From the NCBI GenBank assembly GCA_964565715.1, contig CAZMGG010000027.1, forward strand, positions 1 to 50,508: a stretch of 50,508 nt of DNA, written 5' to 3'. The notes beneath the pieces are model-generated. The model ran no database searches, was not told the DNA's origin, and saw only the letters and a list, made by a program, of their open reading frames with translations. A program made the position numbers and the translations under genes. Shown here one piece after another: positions 19,806-29,100 of the stretch (position 1 is its first letter; every line of letters starts with the position of its first letter). The stretch comes from CAZMGG01 sp964565715 (GTDB taxonomy: Bacteria > Planctomycetota > UBA1135 > UBA2386).

Positions 19806-21614
19806 TCAGCCGCGCAGGGGATACAGCAGCGGCACCACCACGGCGGTGACCAGCCAGGTCAGCACGGCGTATGGAGTGCCCATCACCAGGTAGTCACGGA
19901 AACGGTAACGGCCGGGGCCCATCACCAGGATCGTCGACTCGTGGGCCATCGGCGTCATGAACGCCGTCGAGACGCAGATGGCCACGCCGAGCAGGAACGG
20001 CAGTGGGTCGGCGCCCGACGACACCGCCAGTTCGTAGGCGATCGGCGACAGGATCACGGCCACGGCGGCGTTCTCGATCAGCTGGGTCATCACCACCGAC
20101 AGCAGCAGCAACGCCAGCAGCAGGAGCCAGGGGGAGTCGGTGCCGACCGAACTGGCGACGTGTTCTGCCAGCAGCTGGGCGCTGCCCGTCTTCTGCAGCG
20201 CCTCGCCGAACGGGATCATGGCGCCGACGATGACCAGGGCCTGGAGGTCGATCGTCTCGTAGGCGGCGCGGATGCCGACGCAGCCGGTCAGGATGGCCGC
20301 CATCGCCGCGAACGGGATCGCCACAGCGGGTGGCAGCAGCCCGGTGGCGCAGCAGAGCACCATCGCCAGCATCAGCCCCAGCACGAGGAAGGCGCGGGTG
20401 CGGCCCACCACCGGCAGCTGGCGGCTCTCCAGGAGCAGCAGGTCGGGGTTGGACCGCAGGCGCTGGATCTCGTGCTCGTGGCCCACCAGCAGCAGGGAGT
20501 CGCCGGCGCGCAGCGGCTCCGCCAGCGGCCGGTCCCGGAGCGAGCGGCCGCGGCGGCTGATGGCCAGGGGGCTGACGCCGTACTGGTGGTGGAAGTCGAG
20601 CTGGCGGAGGCTGCGACGTTCGAGCTCGCTGTTCGGCGGCAGGATCGCCTCGACCATGCGCAGATCGGCGCTGCGCAGGGTCTTGTCGTCGATCTTCAGC
20701 TCCTCGCGCACCTTCAGGCCCGGTCGCGTCAGCAGATCGGTGATGGAAGTGATCCGGCCCTGGATCACCAGCACGTCGTCGGCCTGGATCCGCAGCCAGG
20801 CGCTGGGGGGCAGGAACTCCTTGCCGCGGATCACCTGCAGCACGGTGACGTCGTGGTGGCCGGCGAAGTCGAGTTCGGCGAGGGTGCGGCCCACCAGCGC
20901 GGATCCAGCGGCGGCCATGGTCTCGGTGAGGAACTCGGCGACCTCGTAGCGGCCTTCCAGCGAGCTCTCCTGTCGGCCCTTGGGCAGGCAGTGGCGACCG
21001 ACCAGGAGGAACCAGGCGGCGCAGACGAGCCACACCGCGGCCGCCACCGGCGTGAACGAGAAGAAGGCCAGTTCCTCGCCGGTGCGGCTGCGCAGGTAGT
21101 CGGACAGGATGACGTTGCTGCGGGTGCCGATCAGGGTCCACTGGCCACCCAGCAGGGAGGCGTAGGCCAGCAGAATCAGGACACGGCCCGGCGGATAGCC
21201 CCGTTCACGGCACACCGCCATCACCAGGGGCATCCACACCAGCACCGTGGTGGTGTCGTTGATGACCGCGCTGAACAGGGTGATCACCAGCAGCACGGTC
21301 AGCTGGAAGCGCAGTTCGCTGGCGGCGCCCGCCGCCAGGATCCGGCTGCCGAGCAGCTGCGCCGCCCCCGTGCGCACCATGGCGGCGGACAGGACGAACA
21401 TGGCGGCGACCATCAGCAGGGCGGGGCTGCCGAAGCCGTGGAATGCCTCGGTCGGGGTCAGCACGCCGCGGAGCCCGTCGGTAGTGGCGCGCCAGGGCAC
21501 CAGCAGCGCCAGCATCACCAGCAGGGCCGTGACGTCGGTGCGCAGCCACTGGAAGTAGAAGGACACCAGGGCGAGGCCCAGGACGATGGCGAGGAAGAGG
21601 GTCTCGGCGGGCAT
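19806..21614 (-). CDS. SLC13-type anion:sodium symporter with two RCK_C (TrkA-C) domains
   Basis: The product is 602 residues. Transmembrane helices at both ends form the SLC13/ArsB-like transporter fold, with hairpin motifs INDTTTV near residue 118 and LIENAAVAV near residue 520, and a C-terminal STAFMTPMAHES segment. Two cytoplasmic RCK_C domains lie between the halves (about 225-290 and 310-390). Members with this layout are usually annotated as sulfate, dicarboxylate or general anion importers; the substrate cannot be told from sequence. The gene converges on the DUF1501 gene (36 bases apart) and is divergent from the second RCC1 gene. Confidence 0.87.
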   Translation of the reverse strand: MPAETLFLAIVLGLALVSFYFQWLRTDVTALLVMLALLVPWRATTDGLRGVLTPTEAFHGFGSPALLMVAAMFVLSAAMVRTGAAQLLGSRILAAGAASELRFQLTVLLVITLFSAVINDTTTVLVWMPLVMAVCRERGYPPGRVLILLAYASLLGGQWTLIGTRSNVILSDYLRSRTGEELAFFSFTPVAAAVWLVCAAWFLLVGRHCLPKGRQESSLEGRYEVAEFLTETMAAAGSALVGRTLAELDFAGHHDVTVLQVIRGKEFLPPSAWLRIQADDVLVIQGRITSITDLLTRPGLKVREELKIDDKTLRSADLRMVEAILPPNSELERRSLRQLDFHHQYGVSPLAISRRGRSLRDRPLAEPLRAGDSLLLVGHEHEIQRLRSNPDLLLLESRQLPVVGRTRAFLVLGLMLAMVLCCATGLLPPAVAIPFAAMAAILTGCVGIRAAYETIDLQALVIVGAMIPFGEALQKTGSAQLLAEHVASSVGTDSPWLLLLALLLLSVVMTQLIENAAVAVILSPIAYELAVSSGADPLPFLLGVAICVSTAFMTPMAHESTILVMGPGRYRFRDYLVMGTPYAVLTWLVTAVVVPLLYPLRG

Positions 21615-21760
21615 GGCGAGCAGCGCGTGGGGTGCACTCCGGTGTGCGCCGGTTCACCAGCAAGGATGGTGCCAGAACTGCTGCTGCCGACCGGCGGTGG
21701 TCACGCCACCACAACCGGCACCGGCAGGCGACTCCAGCGTTGTCGCCCCGGCGGACCCGC

Positions 21761-21776
21761 TGGCCTGTGTCTTGCA
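21761..21776 (+). promoter_or_regulatory. sigma-54-type promoter (site A) before the second RCC1 gene
   Basis: TGGCCTG-TGTC-TTGCA matches the -24/-12 form TGGCACG-N4-TTGCW at the GG, the GC and the exact spacing. Predicted transcription start is near 21787, two bases before an in-frame ATG at 21789. Confidence 0.6.
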
Positions 21777-21788
21777 TGCGCCGCGGCC

Positions 21789-24062
21789 ATGTCGATCGAG
21801 AAGCCCGCCGCGATGCGGCGCACGAGCAGATGGCACGCCATGACGGATCTGCGCCACGAGGTTCCCCGGCTCCTGGTCACGGCCCTGCTGGGTGCGACCG
21901 TTGCGCCCGCCCAGGCGGCGCCCGGCGCCCATGACAGCAGCCGGGTGATCGGCTGGGGGCAGCACGTCTTCGACACCGACCGCAACCGGGAGTCGTTCGC
22001 GGCGGTGACCGCCGGCGTCTACCACACCGTGGGGATCCGGACCGACGGCTCCATGGCGGCGTGGGGGTGGAACCACAATCAGCAATGCGACGTGCCCGCC
22101 CTGCCGGCCGGCGTCACCTGGACCGCGGCGGCGGGCGGGGCCTACCACACCGCCGGGTTGCGCAGCGACGGCGCAATCGAGGTGTGGGGCGATGGCTCCT
22201 GGGGACAACGCGCCGTGCCGGCGCTGCCACCCGGGGTGACCTTCACGGCGGTGGCGTCGGGCCACCGCCACCTGGTGGCGGTGCGCAGCGACGGCTGCCT
22301 CGCGGCGTGGGGCAACGACGACCAGGGCCAGGCCACGGTGCCTCGTCAACCGCGCGGGGTGCCGGCGGTGAAGGTCGCCGCCGGCTTCGCCCACAGCGTC
22401 GCGCTGTTCCGGAACGGGCTGCTCCTGGCGTGGGGTGACGATGCCTCGGGCCAGCTCCGGGTGCCGGCGCTGCCGCCGGGCATGTGGTACGTCGATGTGG
22501 CGGCCGGCGGCTTCCACACCGTAGCGCTCCGCAGCGATGGCCAGATCGTCGCCTTCGGCGACGACTCCGTGGGCCAGTGCAACGTGCCGCTGCTGCCGGC
22601 GGGGATGACCTACCAGGCGATCGCCGCGGGCTACATCCACACCGTCGCCCTGCGCAGTGACGGCATGCTGGTGGCGTTCGGCCACAACCAGTGGGGGCAG
22701 AGCAACTGGCGCAGCACGCCGGTGCCTGGCCAGGCGATCGTCGGCATCGCCGCGGGCTACCGGCACACGCTGGCGCTGCTGGCCGATCGTTCGGTGCACG
22801 CCTGGGGCAGCAACTACTGGGGTCAGCTCAGCGTCCCGCGGCTGCCGGCCAGCGACGTCTTCGTCGAGCTGGTGGCGGGAAGCTCGCACACGCTGGCGCG
22901 ACGCAGCGATGGTGTGTGGACCGGTTGGGGGGACAGCCACTACGGCCAGGCGAACCCGCCGCCGCCGCCGCCGGGCCGGCGCTACCGCAAGGTCTCCCCG
23001 GGCGGTGCGCACACTCTGGGCCTGCTGGACGACGGCAGCATCGTCGGCTGGGGCTGGAATGCCGTGCAGCAGATCGACATCCCGCCGCTGCCGTTGGGCC
23101 TGCACTACACCGATGTCTCCGCCGGCGGCGCCCACAGCGTCGCCTGCCGGAGCGACGGCTCGGTGCAGGTCTGGGGCGACAGCACCGTCGGCCAGGGGAA
23201 CGTGCCCTACCTGCCGCTCGGCGTCGCCTTCACCGACGTGTGCGCCGGCGCCTTCCACAGCCTGGCCCTGCGCAGCGACGGCCAGCTCGTCGCGTGGGGC
23301 GACAATCATGGCGGCCAGCTCCGCGTGCCGCCGCTGCCGCCCGGCGTCACCTACGTCGGCATGTGCGCCGGGTGGTACCACAATCTGGCGCTGCGCAGCG
23401 ACGGGGTCGCGGTCGCCTGGGGCGACAACTCCTTCGGGCAGGCCAGCATCCCGCCGCTGCCGACGGACGCCGATGTGGTGGAGGTCCACGCGGGGTTCGA
23501 TCACTCGCTGCTGCTGCTGGATGACGGTCGTATCGTGGCGTTCGGCGACAACACGTTCGGCCAGTGCACGCCGCCGACGCTGCCGGCGGGCCAGGCGTGG
23601 CTCGGCCTCGCCGCCGGGGTCCGGCGCTCGGTGGGCTGGGTCGGCCCGGCTGCCGCGGTGCGCCTGCTGGGTCCGGGCTGCGCTGGCAGCCAGGGCGTGC
23701 CGGGCATCGTCCCGGTGCGCCAGCCCAGGCTCGGGCAGCGCCTGGAGACCGACCTGACCAACCTGCCGTCCGGTACGGCCTTCGTGCTCACCGGTTTCAG
23801 CGTCAGTCAGGGCAGTGGTGGTCCGCTGCCGGCCGAGATGACGCAGTACGGCATGCCGGGCTGCATGCTGCGGACCAGCACCGCCTGCATCGAACTGGTG
23901 ACGGGCCTCGGTGACCAGGCGCTCTACGTGATGCCGATCCCGTTCGTGCCGATCCTGCAGGGCGTGACGTTCCACCAGCAGGCGTTCGTGCCCGACCCGC
24001 TGGCGGCCAATGCGCTGAACGCGGTGCTGTCGGACGCGATCACGGTCACGGTAGGCGGGTAA
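21789..24062 (+). CDS. secreted RCC1-type beta-propeller protein (paralogue 2)
   Basis: The product is 757 residues from ATG 21789, or 740 from ATG 21840, which lies nearer the signal peptide (hydrophobic LLVTALLGATVA, cleavage near AQA). I chose 21789 because it sits at the predicted sigma-54 start and neither codon has a ribosome binding site. Thirteen RCC1 repeats of 41 residues (one of 42) lie in 22017-23618. The ~145-residue C-terminal module shared with the other RCC1 protein and with 1-195 follows. Corresponding repeats of the two paralogues resemble each other more than neighbours within one protein (for example repeats 5, 6 and 7), so the whole gene was duplicated after the array had formed. 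Unlike paralogue 1 it has a sigma-54-type promoter. Confidence 0.85.
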   Translation: MSIEKPAAMRRTSRWHAMTDLRHEVPRLLVTALLGATVAPAQAAPGAHDSSRVIGWGQHVFDTDRNRESFAAVTAGVYHTVGIRTDGSMAAWGWNHNQQCDVPALPAGVTWTAAAGGAYHTAGLRSDGAIEVWGDGSWGQRAVPALPPGVTFTAVASGHRHLVAVRSDGCLAAWGNDDQGQATVPRQPRGVPAVKVAAGFAHSVALFRNGLLLAWGDDASGQLRVPALPPGMWYVDVAAGGFHTVALRSDGQIVAFGDDSVGQCNVPLLPAGMTYQAIAAGYIHTVALRSDGMLVAFGHNQWGQSNWRSTPVPGQAIVGIAAGYRHTLALLADRSVHAWGSNYWGQLSVPRLPASDVFVELVAGSSHTLARRSDGVWTGWGDSHYGQANPPPPPPGRRYRKVSPGGAHTLGLLDDGSIVGWGWNAVQQIDIPPLPLGLHYTDVSAGGAHSVACRSDGSVQVWGDSTVGQGNVPYLPLGVAFTDVCAGAFHSLALRSDGQLVAWGDNHGGQLRVPPLPPGVTYVGMCAGWYHNLALRSDGVAVAWGDNSFGQASIPPLPTDADVVEVHAGFDHSLLLLDDGRIVAFGDNTFGQCTPPTLPAGQAWLGLAAGVRRSVGWVGPAAAVRLLGPGCAGSQGVPGIVPVRQPRLGQRLETDLTNLPSGTAFVLTGFSVSQGSGGPLPAEMTQYGMPGCMLRTSTACIELVTGLGDQALYVMPIPFVPILQGVTFHQQAFVPDPLAANALNAVLSDAITVTVGG
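22017..23618 (+). repeat. 13 tandem ~123-bp coding repeats (RCC1 units, paralogue 2)
   Basis: Twelve units of 123 bases and one of 126 (the sixth, which has one extra codon) encode RCC1 repeats. Order and special features match the array at 2651-4249, including the repeat with NQWGQSN and the one with SNYWGQLSVP. Confidence 0.85.
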
Positions 24063-24084
24063 CGGCGGGGTGGTGGTGGACGAT

Positions 24085-24100
24085 CGGCATGCGGCTTGCT
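24085..24100 (+). promoter_or_regulatory. sigma-54-type promoter (site B)
   Basis: CGGCATG-CGGC-TTGCT has the -24 GG and -12 GC with exact spacing. The predicted transcription start is near 24111, and ATG 24113 follows at once. An upstream in-frame ATG at 24089 lies inside this element and so is unlikely to be the start. Confidence 0.55.
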
Positions 24101-24112
24101 CCATCGCGTGGC

Positions 24113-24565
24113 ATGGGCGAGGCACTGCATCCCTTCGAGACCCTGGCGGGCATCCTGGACCGGGTCCTGCATCTGCATCTCACCCGACTGCGTCGGCTGG
24201 CCGCGGCGGTGGTGGACTGTGCGGATCCACGGCGCGCCGCGCTGCTCACCTTCCTGCGCGAGCGTGAAGCCGAGCAGGTGCTGTCGCTGGCACGCTATCG
24301 GCGCCTGGACCGGGAGGTGCTCGAGACCTGGGTGCAGGGCGTGCCGGCGGCGGCGATGGCGACCGTCACCGAGGACGATGCCGTGCCCGCCGACATCGAC
24401 GGGATCATCGACGACTTCCGGGAGCGGACCGCGGCACTGCTGCAGCTGTACGAGCAGCTGGAGGCGTCGGTCGGCCTGCCGCGGGCGCGGGAGCTGCTGG
24501 CCGACCTCGCCCGCCGCGAGCAGGAGGTGCAGAAGCGGCTGCAGCAGGCTCTGCTGGACTTCTGA
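24113..24565 (+). CDS. small helical protein of unknown function
   Basis: The product is about 150 residues, almost wholly alpha-helical, with long amphipathic stretches rich in Leu, Arg and Glu. It is compatible with a four-helix bundle or coiled coil, with no signal peptide or membrane segment. A short acidic linker (residues about 80-100, including EDDAVPADIDG) divides it in two. I do not recognise the family. The start at 24113 is chosen because the upstream ATG (24089) falls within sigma-54 site B. It precedes the selenocysteine rhodanese candidate by 46 bases, and that gene has its own sigma-54-type site. Confidence 0.65.
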   Translation: MGEALHPFETLAGILDRVLHLHLTRLRRLAAAVVDCADPRRAALLTFLREREAEQVLSLARYRRLDREVLETWVQGVPAAAMATVTEDDAVPADIDGIIDDFRERTAALLQLYEQLEASVGLPRARELLADLARREQEVQKRLQQALLDF

Positions 24566-24581
24566 GCCCGTGGACCGCGTC

Positions 24582-24597
24582 CGGCGCACTCCTTGCA
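24582..24597 (+). promoter_or_regulatory. sigma-54-type promoter (site C) before the rhodanese
   Basis: CGGCGCA-CTCC-TTGCA keeps GG at -24 and TTGCA at -12 with exact spacing; the -24 side is weaker than in the other sites. Predicted start is near 24608, four bases before ATG 24612. Confidence 0.5.
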
Positions 24598-24611
24598 TTG
24601 GCGGTGCCACC

Positions 24612-24953
24612 ATGACCATGGCTCCACGTGTTGCTCCCGAGAAGGTCGCCGAGAGGCTGAAGAAGCCGGGCGATGGCACGCTGCTGGTGTGCGCGTACGA
24701 CGACGAGCAGAAGTGCCGGTTGAACGCGCTCGGTGGTGCGATCTGGCGCCGCGAACTGGAGGAGCGCCTGCCGCGGCTCGGCAAGGACCAGAAGCTGGTC
24801 TTCTACTGAGGCTGACCGCAGGACCAGACGGCGGCCGGTCTGGCCGCCCGCTACCTCGAGCAGGGTTACCAGAACGTCGAGGTCCTCGACGGCGGCGTGA
24901 AGGCATGGCAGCGTGCCGGTCTGCCGATGCCAGGCGCGGAGGGGAGCGCCTGA
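24612..24953 (+). CDS. rhodanese-like protein with two in-frame TGA codons (candidate Sec-Gly-Sec selenoprotein)
   Basis: Read through two TGA codons (24807-24809 and 24813-24815), the frame gives a 113-residue single rhodanese domain ending at TGA 24951-24953. The N-terminal part has LLVCAYDDEQKCR and the C-terminal part has GYQNVEVLDGGVKAWQRAG, the usual end of rhodanese domains. Between them the expected active-site strand reads LVFY-Sec-Gly-Sec-PQDQTA. Related rhodaneses have Tyr-Cys-x-Cys-Pro here, so both TGA fall exactly on cysteine positions (residues 66 and 68). A SECIS-like hairpin follows at 24821-24845. The likely role is redox or sulfur/selenium transfer in the cytoplasm. Two TGA by chance at these two codons in an otherwise intact domain is unlikely, so I favour a selenoprotein over a pseudogene. 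Confidence 0.75.
24807..24815 (+). other. TGA-GGC-TGA: candidate double selenocysteine site (Sec66, Sec68)
   Basis: The two TGA codons flank one Gly codon and replace the Cys-x-Cys of the rhodanese active-site loop. The sequence before and after stays in the same frame and fits the family. Confidence 0.7.
24821..24845 (+). promoter_or_regulatory. SECIS-like hairpin after the rhodanese TGA codons
   Basis: The stem is GG, bulged A, CCAGAC (24821-24829) pairing with GTCTGG, CC (24838-24845). It closes an eight-base loop GGCGGCCG (24830-24837). The loop starts 21 bases after the first TGA and 15 after the second, and its first two bases are G. An eight-pair stem with a single bulge resembles known bacterial SECIS elements. 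Confidence 0.6.
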
Positions 24954-25053
24954 GCCGTGCCGGGCGCAACGGAATCGGCAGTGCCGCTGCCGACGGCGGC
25001 CCGGCGTCCGCCAGGCCTGCCGCCACCATCTACAGACGCCGCGACGATGCCGG

Positions 25054-25059
25054 TATGGT
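25054..25059 (+). promoter_or_regulatory. -10-like box TATGGT just before the MetE-like gene
   Basis: TATGGT ends nine bases before ATG 25069, which has no ribosome binding site, so a leaderless transcript is likely. No good -35 box is seen. Confidence 0.4.
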
Positions 25060-25068
25060 CTGCCGGCG

Positions 25069-26142
25069 ATGGAAGACCTGCCCCTGCCCACTGAGCCGAT
25101 CGGCAGCATTCCACGTCCGCGTGATCTCGTCGCGGCGGCGGCGGCGGGTGACGGCATCGGTCCGGAAGCCGCCGGTCTCTATGAGCAGGCCGTGCGTGAC
25201 ACGATCCGCGCCATGGAGGAGACCGGCTCGCCGGTGGTCACCGACGGCGAGCAGGGCAAGTACCACAACTTCTGGACCTACCCCGTGCATGGCCTGCCCA
25301 ACACGGCACCGGATGGCTTCGCGATCCCGTTCCGGGCTGGACACGTGCGGCGGATGCTGCGGCTGGTGCGGGGGCCGTTCCGGTACGGAAGCCGCGGCGA
25401 CCAGCACCTCGCGGTGGCGTTGCGTTACGCAGAACGGCCGGTCAAGCAGGCCGTGATCTCGCCCTCGGCCCTGAGCCTGATGTACCCGGCCGAGGGCATC
25501 CCGGGCTACGCGCGCGAGGAGTTCCTCGAGCACCTGCTGCAGGAACACGTCGCCGAGGTGCGCGCCTGCCTGGCGCTCGGCGCGCATCGCGTGCAGATCG
25601 ACTTCACCGAGGGGCGCCTCGCCCTGAAGATGGATCCCACGGGGCGACTGCTGCACGGCTTCCTGGAGCTGATCGAACTTGGCCTCGGGCGCCTGACCCC
25701 CGCCGAACGGCAACGCGTCGGCATCCACACCTGTCCCGGCGGGGACCGCGATTCCACCCACAGCGCCGATGTCGACTATGCCGACCTGTTGCCGCCGCTG
25801 CTGCAACTGCGCGCGGGGAGCTTCTACATCGCGCTGGCCGGAGAAGCCGATCCGCGGCGGGTCCTGAGCCTGATCCGGGATCACCTCCGCGGCGACCAGC
25901 GGATCTTCGTCGGCGTCGTCTCGCCGATCGACCCGGCGGTGGAGACGCCGGAGGTGATCCGTGACCGGCTGCTCCTGGCGGCCCGCTACATCCCGCCCGA
26001 CCAGCTGGGCAGCACCGACGACTGTGGATTTGCGCCGTTCTGCGACGATGCCTCCACCAGCCGGGAGGTGGCCTTCGCCAAGATCCGGGCCCGCGTGCAG
26101 GGCACCGGCCTGGCGGCCGCCGCCCTGTGGGGGCGGCAATGA
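25069..26142 (+). CDS. MetE C-terminal-like (cobalamin-independent methionine synthase family) protein
   Basis: The product is 357 residues, the length of a stand-alone catalytic TIM barrel of the MetE/UROD-like superfamily. It begins with TEPIGSIPRP, typical of this group. Possible zinc ligands are His and Cys in IHTCPGGD (near residue 225) and Cys in STDDCGFAPFC (near residue 320), as in methionine synthases that lack the N-terminal half. It may transfer a methyl group to a thiol; a true methionine synthase role is unproven because the folate-binding N-terminal half is absent. Its TGA overlaps the ATG of the histidine kinase (ATGA), so expression is coupled to a sensor gene. Confidence 0.75.
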   Translation: MEDLPLPTEPIGSIPRPRDLVAAAAAGDGIGPEAAGLYEQAVRDTIRAMEETGSPVVTDGEQGKYHNFWTYPVHGLPNTAPDGFAIPFRAGHVRRMLRLVRGPFRYGSRGDQHLAVALRYAERPVKQAVISPSALSLMYPAEGIPGYAREEFLEHLLQEHVAEVRACLALGAHRVQIDFTEGRLALKMDPTGRLLHGFLELIELGLGRLTPAERQRVGIHTCPGGDRDSTHSADVDYADLLPPLLQLRAGSFYIALAGEADPRRVLSLIRDHLRGDQRIFVGVVSPIDPAVETPEVIRDRLLLAARYIPPDQLGSTDDCGFAPFCDDASTSREVAFAKIRARVQGTGLAAAALWGRQ

Positions 26143-29100
26143 CGCCGGGCAAGCCGGGCAACGGCTCCGGTGACGACCTCGAGGGTGATGCCGAGGGGCG
26201 GGACCTGCAGCAGACGGCCCTGCAGAACGTCAAGAGCATCATGCAGGCGCGCCGGCGCGCCGAGGACGAGTTGCGGGCCGCCAAGGAGCTGCTGGAGGAA
26301 CGCGAGGGCCGGCTGCGTGCGATCTTCGAGCAGGTCGCGGTCGGCATGGCGGTGGCGAGTCCCGCCGGCGTCTTCCTGCAGGTCAATCCACGCTTCTGCC
26401 AGATCCTCGGCTATCCGGCCGAGCAGATCCTGGGCCGCACCTTCCTGGACATCACCCACCCCGACGACGTGGCCATGACCCGGGCCTACGTCGGGCGGAT
26501 GCTGGCCGGCGAACTGGCGGACCACGTGGTGGAGAAACGCTACCTGCGTCCCGACGGCAGCGCGGTGTGGAGCCGGACGACGGTGGCCCTGATCCGCAAT
26601 GCCGCCGGGGCACCCGAGCGGTTCCTGGGCGTGATCGAGGACGTGTCGCAGCGCCGGCAGGCGGAGCAGCGGGAGCGGGACAGCGCCCAGCGCCTGCAGC
26701 TGGCGATGGCCGCCGGCAACCTCGGTGACTGGTCCTGGGACGCGAAGAGCGGCCAGGTCTCGCTCGGCGAGCGCGCTGCGGCGGTCCTCGGGCTCCCCTC
26801 TGCCGGGACGGTGCCGCTCGCGGCGGTGCGTGCTCGGGTGCATCCCAACGACCTGCCGAGGGTGCGCGAGGTCGCGCGGCGGGCTCTCGGGGATCAGGCC
26901 CACCACTCCCTGGACTGCAGGGTGGTGACCGGCGACCCCTCCGGCGAACGCTGGGTGGCCGTCCGCGGCAGCTGCGTGGTCGACGCCGCCGGTCGACGGA
27001 CCGGTCTCGCCGGCGTGCTGCAGGACATCACCGAGCGACGGCAGTTCGACATCATGCAGCAACGGCTGGCTGCCGTGGTGGAGTCCTCGGACGACGCGAT
27101 CCTGACCCGCGACCTGGATGGGCTGGTGCAGACCTGGAACCGCGGTGCCGAGCGTCTGTTCGGCTACTCCGCCGGAGAGATCATCGGGCGACCGGTGACC
27201 CAGCTGATCCCGCCGGAGTTGATGGAGCAGGAACTGGCGGTGCTCGAGCGTCAGCGTCGCGGCGAACCAGTCGAGCACTACGAGACCGTCCGCCTGACCA
27301 AGGACGGTCGCCGGATCGACGTGTCGTTGACCGTGTCGCCGATCCGCGATCCGGACGGGCAGGTGGTGGGCAGTTCCAAGGTTGCCCGCGACATCACGCT
27401 GCGCAAGGAGGCCGAGGCCGAACTGCGCCGCAGCGAGGAGGAACTGCGCGCGCTGGTGGACGCCATTCCGCACCTGGCCTGGATGGCGACGGCCGACGGT
27501 CACACGTTCTGGTACAACCGCGGCTGGTACGAGTACACGGGAACCACGCCGGAGGAGATGCTGGGCTGGGGCTGGCAGGCGGTCCACGCACCCGATGTGC
27601 TGCCGCGCGTGCAGGACCTCTGGCTGCAGAGCCTGCGGACCGGCGAGCCATTCGAGATGGAGTTCCCGTTGCGTGGGGCGGATGGCGGCTTCCGTTGGTT
27701 CTTGGCCCGCGTGCGACCGATCCGGGACCACGACCACCGCGTGCTGCGGTGGCTCGGCACCTGCACCGACGTGGACGAGCTGAAGCGGACCCGCGAGGCC
27801 CTGGCCGACGAGTCCCGGCTGCTCAACCTGCTCAACGAGACCGGCAAGTCGATCGCCGCCGACCTCGATCTGCGCACCCTGGTGCAGGCGGTGACCGATG
27901 CCGCGACCGAGCTCAGCGGCGCCGACTTCGGCGCCTTCTTCTACAACCAGCACGACGAGAAGGGGGAAGCCTACCTGCTGTTCGCGTTGGCGGGTGCCGA
28001 GCGGTCCGCCTTCGAGTCCTTCGGCAACCCGCGCAGCACGCCCCTGTTCGGGCCGACGTTCCAGGGCGAGGGGCCGATCCGGATCGACGACGTCCTCCAG
28101 GACGAACGCTACGGACAGTGGGGTGGCATGCCCGCGGGCCACCTGCCGGTACGCAGCTATCTGGCGGTGCCGGTGATCTCACGCACCGGCGAGGTGATCG
28201 GCGGGCTCTTCTTCGGCCACCGCCGGCCCGGCGTGTTCCGCGATCGGGCGGAGCGTCTGATCAGCGGGGTGGCCGCCCAGGCGGCCATCGCCTTCGACAA
28301 TGCGCGCCTCTACGCCAGGGTCCGGGCGGCGGCCGAGGAGCGGCAGCGGCTGCTGGAGGCGGAGCGCCATGCCCGGGCCGAGGCGGAGCGGATCAGCCTG
28401 ACCAAGGACGAGTTCCTGGCCACGCTCTCCCACGAACTCCGCACGCCGCTCAATGCGATCATCGGCTGGAGCCAGGTCCTGCGCATGCGCGAGCGCGGCG
28501 ACGAGGATCTCCGGGAGGGGCTGACGGTCATCGATCGCAATGCCAAGGCGCAGGCCAGGCTCATCGACGATCTGCTGGACATGAGCCGGATCATCTCCGG
28601 CAAGCTGCGCCTGGATGTCCAGGAGGTCGACGTGCACGACGTGATCCGGGCGGCGGTGGCCTCGGTGCAGCCGGCGGCGGAGGCGAAGGGCATCCGGCTG
28701 GAGGTGGACCTCGACCCACTGGCGGGTCCGGTCTGGGGCGATCCCGGTCGGCTGCAACAGTGCTTCTGGAACCTGCTGTCCAACGCCATCAAGTTCACCC
28801 CCCGCGGCGGCCATGTGCTGACCACCCTGACCAGGGGTGATGGCCTCCTGGAGTTCGCGGTTCGCGACGATGGCATCGGCATCGCCGCCGAGTTCCTGCC
28901 GCACGTGTTCGAGCGGTTCCGGCAGGCCGATGCGTCGGCTTCCCGCCTCCAGGGCGGCCTGGGCCTTGGCCTGTCGATCGTGCGGAGCTTCGTCGAACTG
29001 CACGGCGGTTCGGTGTCGGCCGCGAGTCCGGGTCTCGGCAGAGGGGCGACCTTCCGCATCGAGCTGCCGCTCAAGTGTCCGGAGGATCTGTCCGCTGGCG

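Noticed and set aside
24807..24815. TGA reassigned to Trp or another amino acid throughout the genome
   Set aside because: Most genes here end at TGA, several with ATGA or TGATG overlaps to the next gene, and Trp is encoded by TGG. Recoding must be local.
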